In this document: in pieces, positions 24,055-37,500 of the stretch
Layout: each line of letters starts with the position of its first letter
Numbering within the stretch: position 1 is the first letter of the stretch
Notes under the pieces: model-generated
Databases searched by the model: none
Seen by the model: the letters and a program-made list of their open reading frames with translations, nothing else
Told to the model about the DNA's origin: nothing
Program-made: the position numbers and the translations under genes
Origin: Daphnia pulex
Taxonomy: Eukaryota; Arthropoda; Branchiopoda; Diplostraca; Daphniidae
Assembly (NCBI RefSeq): GCF_021134715.1
Contig: NC_060017.1
Coordinates: 1,860,001 to 1,924,000 of the forward strand
Direction: 5' to 3'
Length of the DNA: 64,000 nt

Positions 24055-24175
24055 GGGAGAGAGAGAGAGAGAGAGAGAGGGCGAGAGAGAGAGAGTAAAG
24101 AAAGAGAGGGTGCTGCTGCAAAAGAGGAAGAAGGAGGTGGAGTTTGAAAGGAGAAGAAGGAAAGAGGTGAGATTG
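24055..24175. repeat. Polypurine (GA)n tract upstream of CPAP1-like promoter
   Basis: (GA)n at 24055-24080 and 24083-24096, followed by a longer run almost free of pyrimidines (AAGAGGAAGAAGGAGG type) to about 24175. Such mirror-like purine tracts can bind GAGA factors or form triplex DNA; this is inferred. Confidence 0.7.
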
Positions 24176-25593
24176 CGGCCGCCCGAGCGCGCCTCACGCT
24201 CGCCGGGTCTTTTTTTTTTCTTCTTCTTCTTCTTTCATATGCCCAGGTAATAGTTGAGTCAGTATAGAGGGAGGCACAATAGCTCATCTGGGTTGGAGCT
24301 GTTTGCTTGTTGTTTTGTCCCGTGCTCTTTGCTCGTGTCCCTAACCCCCTCTCTCTTTTTCCACCTCATCCACCTTCTTTCTTTGATTTTCGGGAGGCAG
24401 GGTGATTTTCTCCCGGCCGCCACCTCCACCCAGAGAATGGAAATGAGCCAGCAACCTCAACTCCTTCATTCTTTTTTTTTTTTTTTTAATTTTAATTTTA
24501 ATTTTTCACCCTTTAGGTCTCCTCGGCTACCACATATATTATTTGATGCCGTGCCGGGGGTCACGTGATCGCATTATCCAAAACGGCCCGATCTCCTAAA
24601 TCTAAATCACGACACACACACACACACGGCTCATCGAGAAATAGTTTGTAATAAAACAAGGAGCCAATATGCCAAACATTTTCTCCTGATTCGTTTTTTT
24701 TAATGCCGACATTGTTGTGATTTGGAGAATTTGGGAATTTCCCATTATTATAGATGCGGAAATGCAGCTCCTGCGCACCTGCGTCGGTCAGTGTTTCTCT
24801 GAATGTGCTATCTGTCTTCTGCGGTTCTTAAAACTGTTTTTCTTCTTTCTCCTTTTGTTTTTCTTATCGCTTGTATTAAAAAAAGAGGAGAAACAAAAAA
24901 CTTGGACTGTAGAGTCGAACGGGCGGGTCGATCCGTCTCTTTCTCCTGCTGGATCGCCAGCCCGGTGTCGTCGATACGAATCTTATTGCTGGTCATTCAC
25001 AGGTGTTTTTGGCTGTGGTGGTAGTGTTATATACAGCAGTCTTCTGAGCCAACAAGAGACCAGCCAGCAGCAGACACATCCGAATTCCTCGCATCCATCA
25101 CGAATTTCCAATTCCGAATTCCTCTAAATTCCTCACCCCCCACTTGTCTTTTTTGCCTCCTTGTTCTTTTTTTTCTTTTTTTTTCTTTTTTTTTTCACTG
25201 TGACTGTCCCACTTTTAGCGGGCGCATATTGTCACTCATTGGATTTCCAAAATAGGATCTCGGTATTATATTTTCCTTTGGCATTTCCTATCCCTCTTTC
25301 TTTTCGCCCGGCTTTTTCGGTGACCTATTGCGTTCGATTCACTCCGTCAATGTTTCACTTTTTCAGTCTTCTTCTTCTTCTTTTTTGAAAATGGCCGCCA
25401 TAAAAAGCCGATCGCCCATTCGTCAGATGCGTGAATGCATAAAGGACGGACAGACGAACCAAAAGGTGACTATGGTTGTCAATTCGGTTGTCAATTCCGC
25501 GAAAGCGGCGGGACTGCTCGACTCGAATCTGGCGTCGCACGATTCACACATATATATATTATTGCATATAGTGTATATAACGTTTCTTTTTTT

Positions 25594-25644
25594 TTCTTCT
25601 TCTTCTTCTTCTTCTTCTTCTTCTTCTTCTTCTTCTTCTTCTTC
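25594..25644. repeat. (TTC)17 microsatellite
   Basis: Seventeen uninterrupted TTC units, the longest perfect triplet array seen in the window; GAA/TTC arrays of this kind are length-polymorphic. Confidence 0.9.
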
Positions 25645-28351
25645 AAATCAAATAATCAGGAAAAAAAAAAGAGTTGCCAAGTTTCTTTTCAAAAGATTAT
25701 TCTCTAATAAAAGATTTCGACTTTTGCCAAGTGACATTCGACGTGTTTTCTCCGACTTTTGCCCACGAGTTTTGCCAGGGAAAAGAGGCGAAAAAAGGAC
25801 GAGCGAGCGAAAGAAAGGGAGGAAGAAAGAAAGAAAGAATAAATAACGACGAGAAAGTTTAAGGCTATTTAACGCTTCGCATAGAGCGCTGAGGCTGATG
25901 GGGGCTATAGCTATGCGGCTCTGCCACGGTATATATACAACAACAAGTTGAGCTATACTCTGTAGACTACGGCCCTGATGTGCAGCACTATAGTGCCACC
26001 ACCGGAGTCTGGGGCGGATGCATTTGATTCGATGCCGTCGAAGGACGAAAGGAGTTTATGTTTCGCTTCACTTATATGCGTCTGGTGGTGCTAGCTAGCT
26101 ATAGCTGGGGCCGGGCAGAACCTACTTTGGATGTTTTTGGCTCTCACTCGAGTTGCCTAGGAAAAACGACTATGTACAGGAATTCCTTGTAAATGCAAAC
26201 TGGTCAACCCAGTCGTTTCATAACAGTCAGATAGATTCGCTCGCGCTCGAAATTCAAGAGAAATTTCCCCCCATTTGATTTATTTTTGTTTGGTTCTTAT
26301 ATGTGTACCAGAACTGATTTTCGATTCAAACGCCGAGATCAGAATTTTCGTTTTCTATTGTTTTTACTTTCGCCATATTCCTGGCGAGCTGGGAACGAGG
26401 CAGGTACATACAGGAGAAAGAAAACGAGAGAGAGAGAAAACCTGTATTGTCATTGCCACCGGTTTTCCGTGTTCGTGTTGACGAACATTGGGCAACCAGT
26501 GCTGGGCTGTGTCGTTAAACATGATATGGGCGGAAAATCTCCAAACAGATTCCCCCCCAAATTTTTTTACTCTCCTCTTTCTCTTAGTCGACTTCCATTT
26601 AAATGAGTTCAATATGGTGGATCAAAGTATCCGATTTCGCTAAGTTCATCTACGTACACGCCAGCACATTGTGGCCTAAACTGTGTACAGCCGTACAGCG
26701 TAAGTGCTGTGTGTACGGCAGTGAAACGTGTTGAGTTGGAAGAAGAAGAAGAAGATGAAGGAGGAACAAGATTAGAAAGCTCATAATCTCGTTTTCAGTC
26801 AGCCGAAAATGGACGAGTTAAATGGTTTCTCTCTCGTCAGCACAGCGCCGTGTGGATCATCTTTTATTTTCTTCTTCAATTTCATTTCCGCTCTTTTGGG
26901 CAATTTCGAGTCGCGTGAGACAATGAGAACATTTGTGACAGACGGCAGCGCAGATCGGCAGTCCTTATATGTCTAACTGTTTCGGTTTGAACTCGTTGCA
27001 GGTAGAGAGCAGAGAGAGAGAGAAAGAAAAGTATGTACACATCCTTCACTTGTATACATATTATATAGGTATACCTACATAGCTGCTCATTATTCGTTTG
27101 GTTCACTCTCTAATAACGCTCCGGACTATTTCCGCGTCGTTGGTCGTCGCTCCTTTTCAAAATCGTGCCACCGTATATTTGGAAAAAAGAGAAGAAGAAG
27201 AGAAGCAACGAGCGCGCCCCCGCCCGTTTTCCCCCCGCGTGTTCTGCCAGGTCGTTACGCCTAATCAAAAGGATATAATCGCCGTTCATTAGAGATGTTC
27301 GCTCAACATGTAGTAGATCCACGTAATTTCCGCATCCCCCGCAGAGTTATAGTCTTCGCCTATAACATAACTGCGCCCAACAGTCGTACATGTTGATAAC
27401 AAGAGATGGAAGAAAAATAAAAGGGGGCTGCTTGCTGGCTATATATACTACAATATTCAACATCCAATCGAAATACACACACACAGGGGTTTATTATCAT
27501 TTTATTTTATTTTTTCTGTTCCGTTTAAAACACAAGAACTTGGAATAATTGACAAGAGAAAGGAAAAGCACAGACAGTCGTACAAATAACATTACAACCT
27601 TGCCTTCGGGAATATAGGCGTTCGTCGTGAATAAAACAAAAAAAAAAACTAAATTGAAACCAAGTAAGAGAGAAAAAAAAGGAATCAACCCGAAAAAAGG
27701 GCCAAAGGGGAGAAAACGCGGGAGGAGGAGGACCGTGGCCGAGTTGTTTCCCGCAGCGGCAACAGCAATCGTCGACGTGTGCTGGTTGTATCCACTCAGC
27801 GAGTCGCTCGCCGTCCCTGTTGCTGTACACAGAACCAGATGAATGAAAGCAAAAGGGGAAATCTTGTTGATTTCACCGGGTCGTAAAGAAATCATAAATG
27901 TAAATAATCATCAAAGACAGCAGCAGAGGAGTTAAGAAAAAAAGGAGCTCGACGAGATGACTAGACGTAGGATTACAAGCCCCTCGAGGAATTGAAAAAG
28001 AATTAAAAATCTATTCTTTTTGATTGGGCAGGAAATGGTGGATGGTTCTTCTTATAGACACGTATAAGAAACAAAAAAGTAAAAAACAAGGAACGAACGA
28101 GAGACCTGCACGCCGGTGTCTATATATTTTGTAGAGCCAACGGAGAGAGAACTCGGAGAGAGAATAAAAAGTCAGGGAGGGGTCAAAACCTTTCGAAAAT
28201 GAAGTTGCTCACAAAAACGAATACAAGTCGCAGCCAAGAAAAAAGAAAAAAAGAAAAAGAAAAAAAAAGAGAAGAAAAGACGTGGAGGGATATATATATA
28301 TATACCAGCAGGTTCTGGTATGATGCAGCTTTCTCCTGGGTTTCTGGCCGT

Positions 28352-28369
28352 GCAGCAGCAGCAGCAGCA
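28352..28369. repeat. (GCA)6 microsatellite
   Basis: Six GCA units in the gene-poor interval, not inside a convincing reading frame. Confidence 0.85.
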
Positions 28370-30774
28370 ATAGCAACATACACACACATCGTCAGTGTGT
28401 CAGGGGTGTATTGCGTGTCTTTGTAGGCACTACGCACGCGCTTCTCTCTCTCCCGCTCTCTTCGTCTATAATATGCTGTGTGTGGATTGAAGCCAATAAT
28501 AAGAAAAAACCCGTAAGACCGAGAAAAGTTTTGCCTCGTTCCTGATTTTTCCAGACTGGCATGATTAGTGTGATGATGCATCGCTAATGTCTTATCGGGT
28601 TACATACTATATCTGCCGATTTCAGTTATATTATACACAACCGGGTCGTGTAAAATTCTAATTATAGCGCATACAACAAACATGGCATCAACCAAAGCAG
28701 CCGCGTTCAACTTATCCACAGCAGACGAATTGATAGTTTCTGTGTGTGCTGGAAACGTTCATTGCTACCTTGATGAGGAGGATGGCAAAGACACGCAGAC
28801 AGACAAAACACCTTGCGGGAATATTGTGAGCAGGAATGTTGTTGGCACCGGAATCGGTCGCGTCCCGTGGTCCCAATTCGAATGATTACACAATAATATA
28901 CCCAGGAGAAGAAGAAGAAAAAAAAAGAATAATAAAAAAAAGAAGAAAAGAATTTCGGATGGTGTAGTAGTGGGTGTGGGATAGATAAGAATAAGAAAGA
29001 AAAAAAAAGAAAGAAAGAATCAACGTGTTTTTTTTCTTCTTCTTTTCTTCGACTGCCTGGGCCTTGTGCTGAGCAGCTTCAGATCCAGCTGCTGCTGATG
29101 ATGACGCTGCTGCGGCTGCTGGTCGTTGGTTCGCTGGTTGGCTGTGTATGCATCATGACGAGGCTTTCTCCTCTCCGCCGAGCGCTTCCCACTTCTTCAT
29201 TTGAATAATCTGATATTTATCGGACGGCAGCGGGATACGTATACATATATATGTGTATAGGAGGGGTCTCACTCTTCTTCTTCTTCTCCTTCCTTCTTGT
29301 TACTCGGCGCATCCGCAATCGTATTCAAATGGATCTCTGCCGTCGTCTATACTCGGCTGCTGCTGCTCTTGGACAGTGCGTGTACCTGCGTTCGTTTCTC
29401 GGCCACGTCTATTACGTACCTGATAACCGGGGTGCGCGCCCAGCATGAAAGACGACGACGAGAATACCCCCGGAAGAAAACTCCCAAATAAGAAACGGGA
29501 AAAATTAAAAAAGAACGAATGGAAAAATAATAGAAAATAGAGATACATGAAATTCAAAAGAAAAAGACAAAGAAAAAAGGCGAGGAAAAATTTCTCGTTT
29601 GGGTGGTGATGGTGGTGGAGGTTCTGTGGCGTGGCGGACGTGTGTACACGTTTTTCAGCATCAACGGCATCGACAGCCAAACTTGGACGATGAACCAAAG
29701 TTTCACTATTGCCGCACGCCCGAATCGAAAAAAAGCAAAAACAAAAACAAAACAAACAACTAAGTGTCTATCTATCTGCTATATTTACATGCACGCATAT
29801 GTAATAATGGACCGCGTCAGGTGTTGTGTGTGTGCTGCGAGTCTGTTGGCTGGGCGCGCGATCCAGCCGCTAAAACCAGGAGCTGGCCAAACAGGAAGGG
29901 GGGAAGAAGAGGACAGGACAAGTCGTCACTGTCTCGAAATATGTTAATAAGCGACGACGACGACGACGACGAATCAGATCGTCTGCTGTGTGCAACGGGA
30001 CGGAATAATGAGATGCAGGGCAGCAGCGGAGAGGCAGCAGCGGGAGCTACCGAGACGTGCTGGGCACCAGGTGATTCGTGAACTGTCATCTCGATTTCGC
30101 CGTACCTATAATCCTCCAGGAAGGCATCCGTGAAATGTTGTTGTTTGGTTTCTTGTCGCAAAAAAAGAAGAAAGAAACGAAACGGGACGACACACGACCG
30201 CCAGTTTTGTTTCTTCTGGCAGGACGACAATATAACAAAATGGGCAAACCTCCGAAAGAGTAATAACTATAGCGCTGGCTGGCTGGCCACGAGCGGAATA
30301 TAGAATAATAGACCCGGCAAAGGGCAGCAGAAAGCAACGAGAGAGAGAGAGAAGCCAACAGGACACTTTTGGGCACACGTATAAGGAGAGATGGTGACAT
30401 GAAAGAGAGAGAGAAAGAGAAGTTTGGGGTTGAAAATTTGGTCGGGAAAAATCAAGAATGAAGAAGAGGACAGCATTACAGAGGGGCTGGGACGCTGTGC
30501 GTTGGGAATCTTCTCATACGCAGGGCGCGGGAATACATCAAGATGATGAATAAAAGGAAAGGCTCTCGCAGACATCGCAGCAGTGCAAGAGGAAGACGAG
30601 AGAGGTGGAGGTGGCGCTGGAGGCGAACGCAGCAGCCATCCAGCAGGGAACCTATAACCAACCGAACTTTCTCCAACGTATAGAAAACCGATGCGAACAC
30701 ACGGGGACGACTTATTGGAGGGAAGAAAAAGAAGAAGAAGAAAAAAAACCAACGAACGAACAGATAAGAGTTGA

Positions 30775-30807
30775 AGCAGCAGCAGCAGCAGCAGCAGAGA
30801 GAGAGAG
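30775..30807. repeat. (AGC)n-(AG)n compound microsatellite
   Basis: About seven AGC units run directly into AG repeats. Confidence 0.85.
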
Positions 30808-33800
30808 GTCGGCAGTGGCGGGTCGTCGAGGTCGGCAGCATTCCTCTCCATTAGCGAGACTCATATCCTTCTCATCGGAAAGAAAAAGTCTCTTCTTCTT
30901 CTTCCTCCTTTCATAAAATATTCGTCCCTTTTCTTTTTTTCTTTTCCTTCCCCCCGTTGGCTTATATATATGTTGTTGATGTTCAACGCAAAACAGTTTT
31001 GGGAAGCCATGCCAAAAAACGAAGAAGAAGAACCGCTGCCTATTGTTTGGTCGATTCATCTTTATCGGACCAACATGTCGACTTGACAACCGCGACACGC
31101 CCCTAAACGCTCCAGCCTCATTTTCCTTCGGCGGGAGGAGATGCGCTTTTGCGATTCGGGTCTATCATATTACATAACGAGCGCACAGCTTTTTTCCTTC
31201 CCTGACTCTTTTTGGTTCTGGCTGTTTTGTGTTATGTGTGTGTCTTTTTTGCGCTTTGTTGGCGCATCATGCAAGAGTGAGCTGCTGTGATTCAGCCGGC
31301 GACCGTGAACGAGCAAACTCGGATTTCTATTTGACAGGTCAACAAGAGATCACGAAGCTGACGTCTTTTGTTTTCTCCGGCTCATTCGACATTCGCGTTC
31401 GATTCCTGGCAGCGCGGCACCGCCGCCACCGCCGCCGCGGCTTGGCCTATTAGATACTTTACGGTGTATTAGTGTGTTGCAGGATATTGACTGTATAGCC
31501 AGAGAGAGAGAGAGACGAGAGAAAGAGACACATATACTATATACTCTATAGAGTGGAAGTGGTTAGATTATGTATTTATTGTGATTGTTTCCCCGTTTTC
31601 CTTCTTAGATTCTCCGGCTGGGGATGTGAAAGTTTTCTTCTCCGAGGCGTATTTTTTGTTTTTTGTCTTCTCCTTCTACTCCATTCGCCCATGCCATCCG
31701 CATCTCCACACACACACAACGCAGACACAAAGGCTGGGATTTTCCGCTTTTGTAGATGCGCGCGCGCTGGGCTGAGCGTGAATCTCTTGTCTTGGCTGTC
31801 CTCACTCTGCGCGCGATAATCGATTGGCCTATCTTATAGCTCGCCAGCTATTATAATCCTTTTTTCTTTTCTTTTTATCTTAACGTCTGATTCTTTTCTG
31901 CTGCTGTGGACAGCTGAAGAAAAAGGGAAGAAGGAATGTTGGGTCTGAATGCCGACGTGTTGTATAGAAGCTCCCAGGCGTCAAAGGAGCAGTGGTTTTT
32001 TTAGTCGTTTTTTTTTTGTTTTTGGTTTTGTTTTCTTCTTCTTCCACGATATCGATCAAAATAACATTTCGCCGGCTTCAAAATCGAAAGAGAGGGCCGT
32101 TAAAATTCAAAAATTGGGCCGATTTCCATCCAGCGTCGGCGCTATCGCCGCCGCCACGATTCTATACAGCGGCTTCGGCACAAAAACTCTTGTATACACA
32201 ACTATAATACTGTGGGAAAAAAAGAAGTTGTGTGTGTGCGAGTGAAAGTGTTTTCTATATTATAGCTGGTTGCTGCGTTCGGTCGCTAGCAGATTCAACT
32301 CGTAGATATTTACGTTTGAGATATACAACAACTTCTATCGCGCGCGGCTACTTTGGAAAAAACAAAAAACAAAAACTTGATTGCCAGCCAGGCGGAATTC
32401 GGGAAAAGTTTTTCCTTTTTTCAAAAAGACTATCTCGTCCTCCTCATAACTGTGTGTGTATGTTAAATATATATCTGGTTTGGTTATTATTTTCTATCAG
32501 AGCCAAAAGATTTTTCTTTGGCTTTTGATATCGCAGCCATATCTAATGCTGCGATATATCCAGCGCGGGTCCGTTTTCTATGTGGCGTAGCGTGCTGCAA
32601 GCCACTTTAAAGGATGACAATGAAGGATTGCCGGATAATAAGGCTGCTTATATTCTTACCACATAGATTCTGTGTACACAATGTATCATAAACCTGTGCG
32701 TATAATGTCAAGCGGGCAACCAGGTCGGCGAGAGATTCGAGATCGAGTGTATGTGCACTCACTAGCCAGCGCAGCCCAGCGCCCGCGTGAATATTACAGT
32801 GCGGGTGAATAATACGACACTGATGGCGCGTCATGTGCATCAGCATATATACCTACTTACATTTTTGCATTGCAGAGGTTATACTGCTGGTTGCCCATTT
32901 AGACTTTGGTGAAGAAGGTAAAAAAAAAAAAAAAAATGAAATTCTGTTGTACGTGTAGTATATATACATGCATATTAGAAATATAGCCTCTAGCTCGTAG
33001 ACATCTTTGGCCAGCCACTCGGAGCCTTTAGGTTTGTGTGTCAGTGGGGCTGCCGGGCTGCCCAATAGACCGGCATCGGAGGCTGTGCTGACTTGCCGTA
33101 AAAGAAGAAAATACCAAAACAATTTTTTTGGGGGGGACTTTAATTCGCCGTAGCGGATCGATGCCGTGTCAAAACTGAAGTCTACAAACACAAAATAGAA
33201 AAAAAAAGAGAAAGAAAACGAATCGAATCGAATCAAAATATTTTGAAAACCGGACCGTTTGAATAACCAGAAAGGGAGTGGCCCAGCGGCTATTCCACAT
33301 CATTTCGTTATAGATTTTGAAACTTAAAATATTTATATTCTGGGCCGAATCATCAAGCCTGAAACGACGGTCGCTATTATATTCCATTCGGCTGGTGAAT
33401 TGTTTTGCAGGAGGAGGAAATAACGCGCAAAAAGTTTCAAAAAATAACGGACACGGATCTGAAGAAGTCTACAAAGCAAGAGAGAAGAAGAGAATAAGAT
33501 AGATGAAAGCTGCCACAATGAGCCAGCAAAAGTTGGACACAGCAGCGCAGCAAGGCGCAAAAGTTCTTGCCTTTGATAAATCAAGAGAAGCTAACAGAGC
33601 TAACAGAAGCTGACACTGTTAGTTGCAGGCATCGATTCGCGCACACAGGTATACGAGCGGGCGAGAGAGTGTTGTTGTTGTTGTTGTCGTCGTCTTGGCT
33701 ATTGTTTGTGGGATCACGCTGGGCGATGGCTCGGCCGAGACATTAATAATAGCAAAGTCAGCGCGCACATCCGCTTGTCCTGGTTGCCGTACCACCGTCC

Positions 33801-34113
33801 GCCCATGTGCTGTGTACAATCAGGCGCCCGCTATATCCACGAGTGTGCACTGGAGAAGCCTCTCGAAGGTTCGTGCTGGGAAAAAAAAATTTCGTGAATA
33901 TATCGTGAGCAGGCTGACGCAGGGACGGCCTTGGACAAGGACTTGTCCTATTTTCTCTTTCTCTCTCTCTCTTTCCATCTTTTCGTTCTCTCTCGTTTAC
34001 ACTTCCTCCTCCTTTTCTCCAACTTTTCCATCAGAGCGGCCAACACGAGAGCTGAAAACGTGAACACAGGCCAACCATCCGAAAGCAGCCCCATCCAAAG
34101 AGCCTTGCCAACC

Positions 34114-34139
34114 AAGAAGAAGAAGAAGAAGAAGAAGAA
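34114..34139. repeat. (AAG)n microsatellite
   Basis: Uninterrupted AAG units (about 8-9) followed by an A run. Confidence 0.85.
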
Positions 34140-34500
34140 AAATCAAATGTAGAACGCCATTTTTTGAAAGTCTCACTTTCGTTTATCATCATAAGCAGCA
34201 GCCTAAGCGATACACATATACGAAGAACACATATAATGTGCACACGCAAGTCTACATTTTTTAATGTTGTTCAACAGCAGCAGAAGCAGCTCGAGCGGTC
34301 ACCGTTTGATACTTAAACAATATAATAAGTCGACCTATTGAGGAGGTTCTGCTCTCAATAGCGCCTTTCTTCTTCTAGCCCATTAGCTCATTACGTGGTG
34401 TCCTTATTGGGGGCTTCCTGTTGCTTTGATTAAGGCCAGCGGCCCATCACTGTCGAAAAATCAGCCTAGATATCTACTGAACTACACGTGTAATAGGACG

Positions 34501-37500
34501 CTTATATATACCGTAGATTCTACGAATTATATTAACTCCGATTGCTCGTGACGTTTGGGGTGGAAATGACGTGAAATGGGTCCCGACATTTCCATTTTTT
34601 TGTTCTTTTTGTACGCACAAAAACAAGCAGTGAAACAATGATGAGATTTGACGCGTGATATAACACTCTGATAAGGAATAACGTTGTGTGTTGGGTTAAA
34701 AGAAGAAAGAAGAAAAACCAGAGGGTGCGGTGTTTTGTTTTTTTATTTGGCTTGTTTTTTTTTCTGGTTGTGTTCTGTCTGCCGGGATAAGCGCACGCTG
34801 CTGTGCGTGAATAATGCTCGTGATATGTTTGTTCATTTCCTTGGAAATCAAAGGGCACTCGGTTATGTGGGCTACCGACGTACCCGCGCGCAAATATATT
34901 AGATGAATAGGCAGCTGCTAGTCGAAAGTTTTTTTCACGATTTTTTTTCCCTTTTAACAGACAACAGAAGGAAAAAGAAAAACATAAAATGAGTTTGACA
35001 GACGACAAAAGGAAACGAAAAAAAAAATACACACGACGGGAATCAATCTAGCGCGATTTTTGACGTCGATGGACGACTAGAAAACGCTCCTTGCGCAATA
35101 ACGGGCTTTCAACTTGCACGACATTGTTCCGAGAAAAGATTCCCACCATCAACCCCTCTTCGTCCTCCACCCGAGAAGACTATTTACATACACATTCTTC
35201 GTCGAATTTTTTCTTTGATAAACCCCCGAGCTGTTTTTTTTTTAAACACAATCGGATATGTTCATCCGCCGGGATTTTTTGACTTGGCGTTTGTATATTG
35301 GCCATTATAAATTGTTATAGGCCTGCATAATAAAAAAAAAGACTAAAAGCTTCTTCCCAAACCTTATCTAACAAATGTTCTGGTAGCTCGACCCCTTTTG
35401 ATTCCATTCCATCACATCCAGCAGCTATCGGAGAGCTATAAGATTAATTTGAATAATATTTTTTGATGGCTGTAGAGTAGATTTTGTTGCTATCAAGTTC
35501 GACGTTTTCCAATGGTCCCGGCACCAAAGGAAATGTAGAAAAATAAATACGAAATAAATTCGAAAAAAAAAAAAAAATAACCTGCCAGGAATTTCACTTT
35601 CACTTCAATCACATGAGGCCACATCAACTCTCGACGCCGTCAGTCGGTCACCGTCAACCTCTCTCCTCAGTTTCTCCTTCATTTCACCTTCTTCCTTGTT
35701 TTTGTTTTTCAAAGAAAAAGAAGAAGAAGAAAACAAAAAATCTCTGTCATATTCTCGCGTCCCTTTTGGCCTGTTATTTTTCTTCCTAGTTCTTTTACTT
35801 TCGTATTGTTCTTCCTGTTTTATAACCGGCCACAACTGGACCAACTGGTATGACATCAGGATAAGAACGAGAGGGGGCCCTTATATGTCGATCGTATATT
35901 GACGCGCGTCACAATCGTTCCAACAACCGGAGAACGCACGGGAAAGTTGCACCCAAAAACGCCAAAAGACTCTTATTGTTTTTTTGTTTTTTGTTTTATT
36001 CTATTATTATTATTATTTTTATTTCGGTTATTTGGTGATTGTGTTGTTTCTCTTTCGAAATAAATTGCCTCCGTTTAATAACGGTTGACATTTGGACAAG
36101 ACCGGCTGCAGTGAGACCGCCGTTAAATGGACGCAAATAAACAAAAGCAGTTGCCATACATCTTTCAAACGATTTCAAACGTCTCGAGGCGTTTAGAGTT
36201 TGGTGCCACGGCGGCACCGTTTGCGCTATCCTTTATATATAATTCCCATATTAAATATATATGTATACGCGTACCGGTAACACACTCTCGGCTGCCCACC
36301 CAGAACAACGGGCCAGCAGCAGCTATCGCTGAAAATGCAGGCGCGGTATATATCTAATGCCGCACGCTGGGCACCTGACGTCCACGACTGACATTCATCG
36401 CGTTCTAATATAACGAAAATCTCCCCCCAAAAAAGAATTAACCAAGACCAGCGATGCCGATGCCGCCAAATGCGCCCAATTCCGCTGCCCGGCTGCGCGC
36501 TATTGATGATGACTCTATATCGTCGTGATGGGCCATCGTGATTCCTGTCCGATCGTTTGCGTTATACGTGTACGTAATAATAAAAAGAAAACGGAAAGAG
36601 GAGAAAAAAAGAGGAAAATGGCACTTTCTTCTCTTCTATCTATTCGACACAATCTGTGTGTGTGACTGTCTCTCTCTCTCCTTGGGTGGGGTGTATGCAT
36701 AAATTTATGTCGGCGATTAAGTGCACGTATACATTTGCCAGTTTTGACTGGGTGATGATGTCACGTCGGTGTCGCTTTACCACAAAGGAGCCCCAAACGC
36801 AAGCAAACTGAATAAAAAGACATCAAACAGAAAGAGAATCATAATAATAAAGAGAGAACCCAGCAACACAAAACGAATAAAAACATTCGACGATTTTTTG
36901 GACGTCTATATTTTATCAACTTGTTGGCTATTAGCCGTCCTTTAAAGCGTATAAATACCGATATTACTGAGCGCAGAATATACTGTAATAATATTCAAAA
37001 AGAAGAAGGATAATCACCACGGCGTCTTGGTCGTGCGTGCAAAACACTTGAGCAATAGCTTTGAGAGAGAGAGAGAGCTGTGACGAGCCGAGAGAGTCTA
37101 TACGCTAACTATACGACAGACCACCACTTTCATCGAATCAACAGGTTGGCTGTAAAGCGGCATACCAGAATTTTTATTATGCAAAAAGCCTTGGCCACCA
37201 CCAGGGACCCAGGGCAGCGGGCCAACTATAAGGCTAACGGTTGACAATGCGATAAGACGACGAGAGAGCAGCCGCTTAAAGCTAGAGAGAGAGAGAAAAG
37301 AGACTAACTTTTGTCGTTTTGTTTTATTTTGCCATTTACCGTGTTTCTCATCGGACTCTCTGACCGCTCTTTCTTTTATTGTGTAATACGTTTTTATTAT
37401 TCAGTTTTTTTGTTTTTTGTTTTTTAAAAGTTTCAATTATGCAGTTCGTTTATTCCTTTCTAATGGCTCATCCAATCAGCGAGCGCTCATTGTTTTCTCT

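Larger units (their letters stand above)
24176..34500. other. Gene-poor interval, left half
   Basis: No gene is supportable. The sequence is dominated by GAA/TTC, CT/GA, TA and CA runs, with islands of ordinary complexity (about 25.86-26.15 kb, 28.6-28.9 kb, 29.05-29.25 kb, 33.6-33.9 kb). ORFs of 60-190 codons here translate to Ser/Phe/Leu or Lys/Arg/Glu runs typical of these repeats. A perfect 7 bp stem GCCGTAC/GTACGGC sits near 26690-26720. Confidence 0.6.

Noticed and set aside
28682..28885. 67-codon plus-strand ORF in good ATG context
   Set aside because: Composition is plausible but there is no domain, no splice or poly(A) support, and the length is common by chance.
29300..30851. Several ORFs of 100-194 codons on the minus strand
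   Set aside because: They translate to Ser/Leu/Phe/Pro runs from CT and TTC microsatellites, with no domain or splice logic.
33623..34063. 146-codon plus-strand ORF with a Val-rich hydrophobic stretch
   Set aside because: The Val run comes from a GTT/GTC repeat and the rest from CT repeats; no supporting signals.
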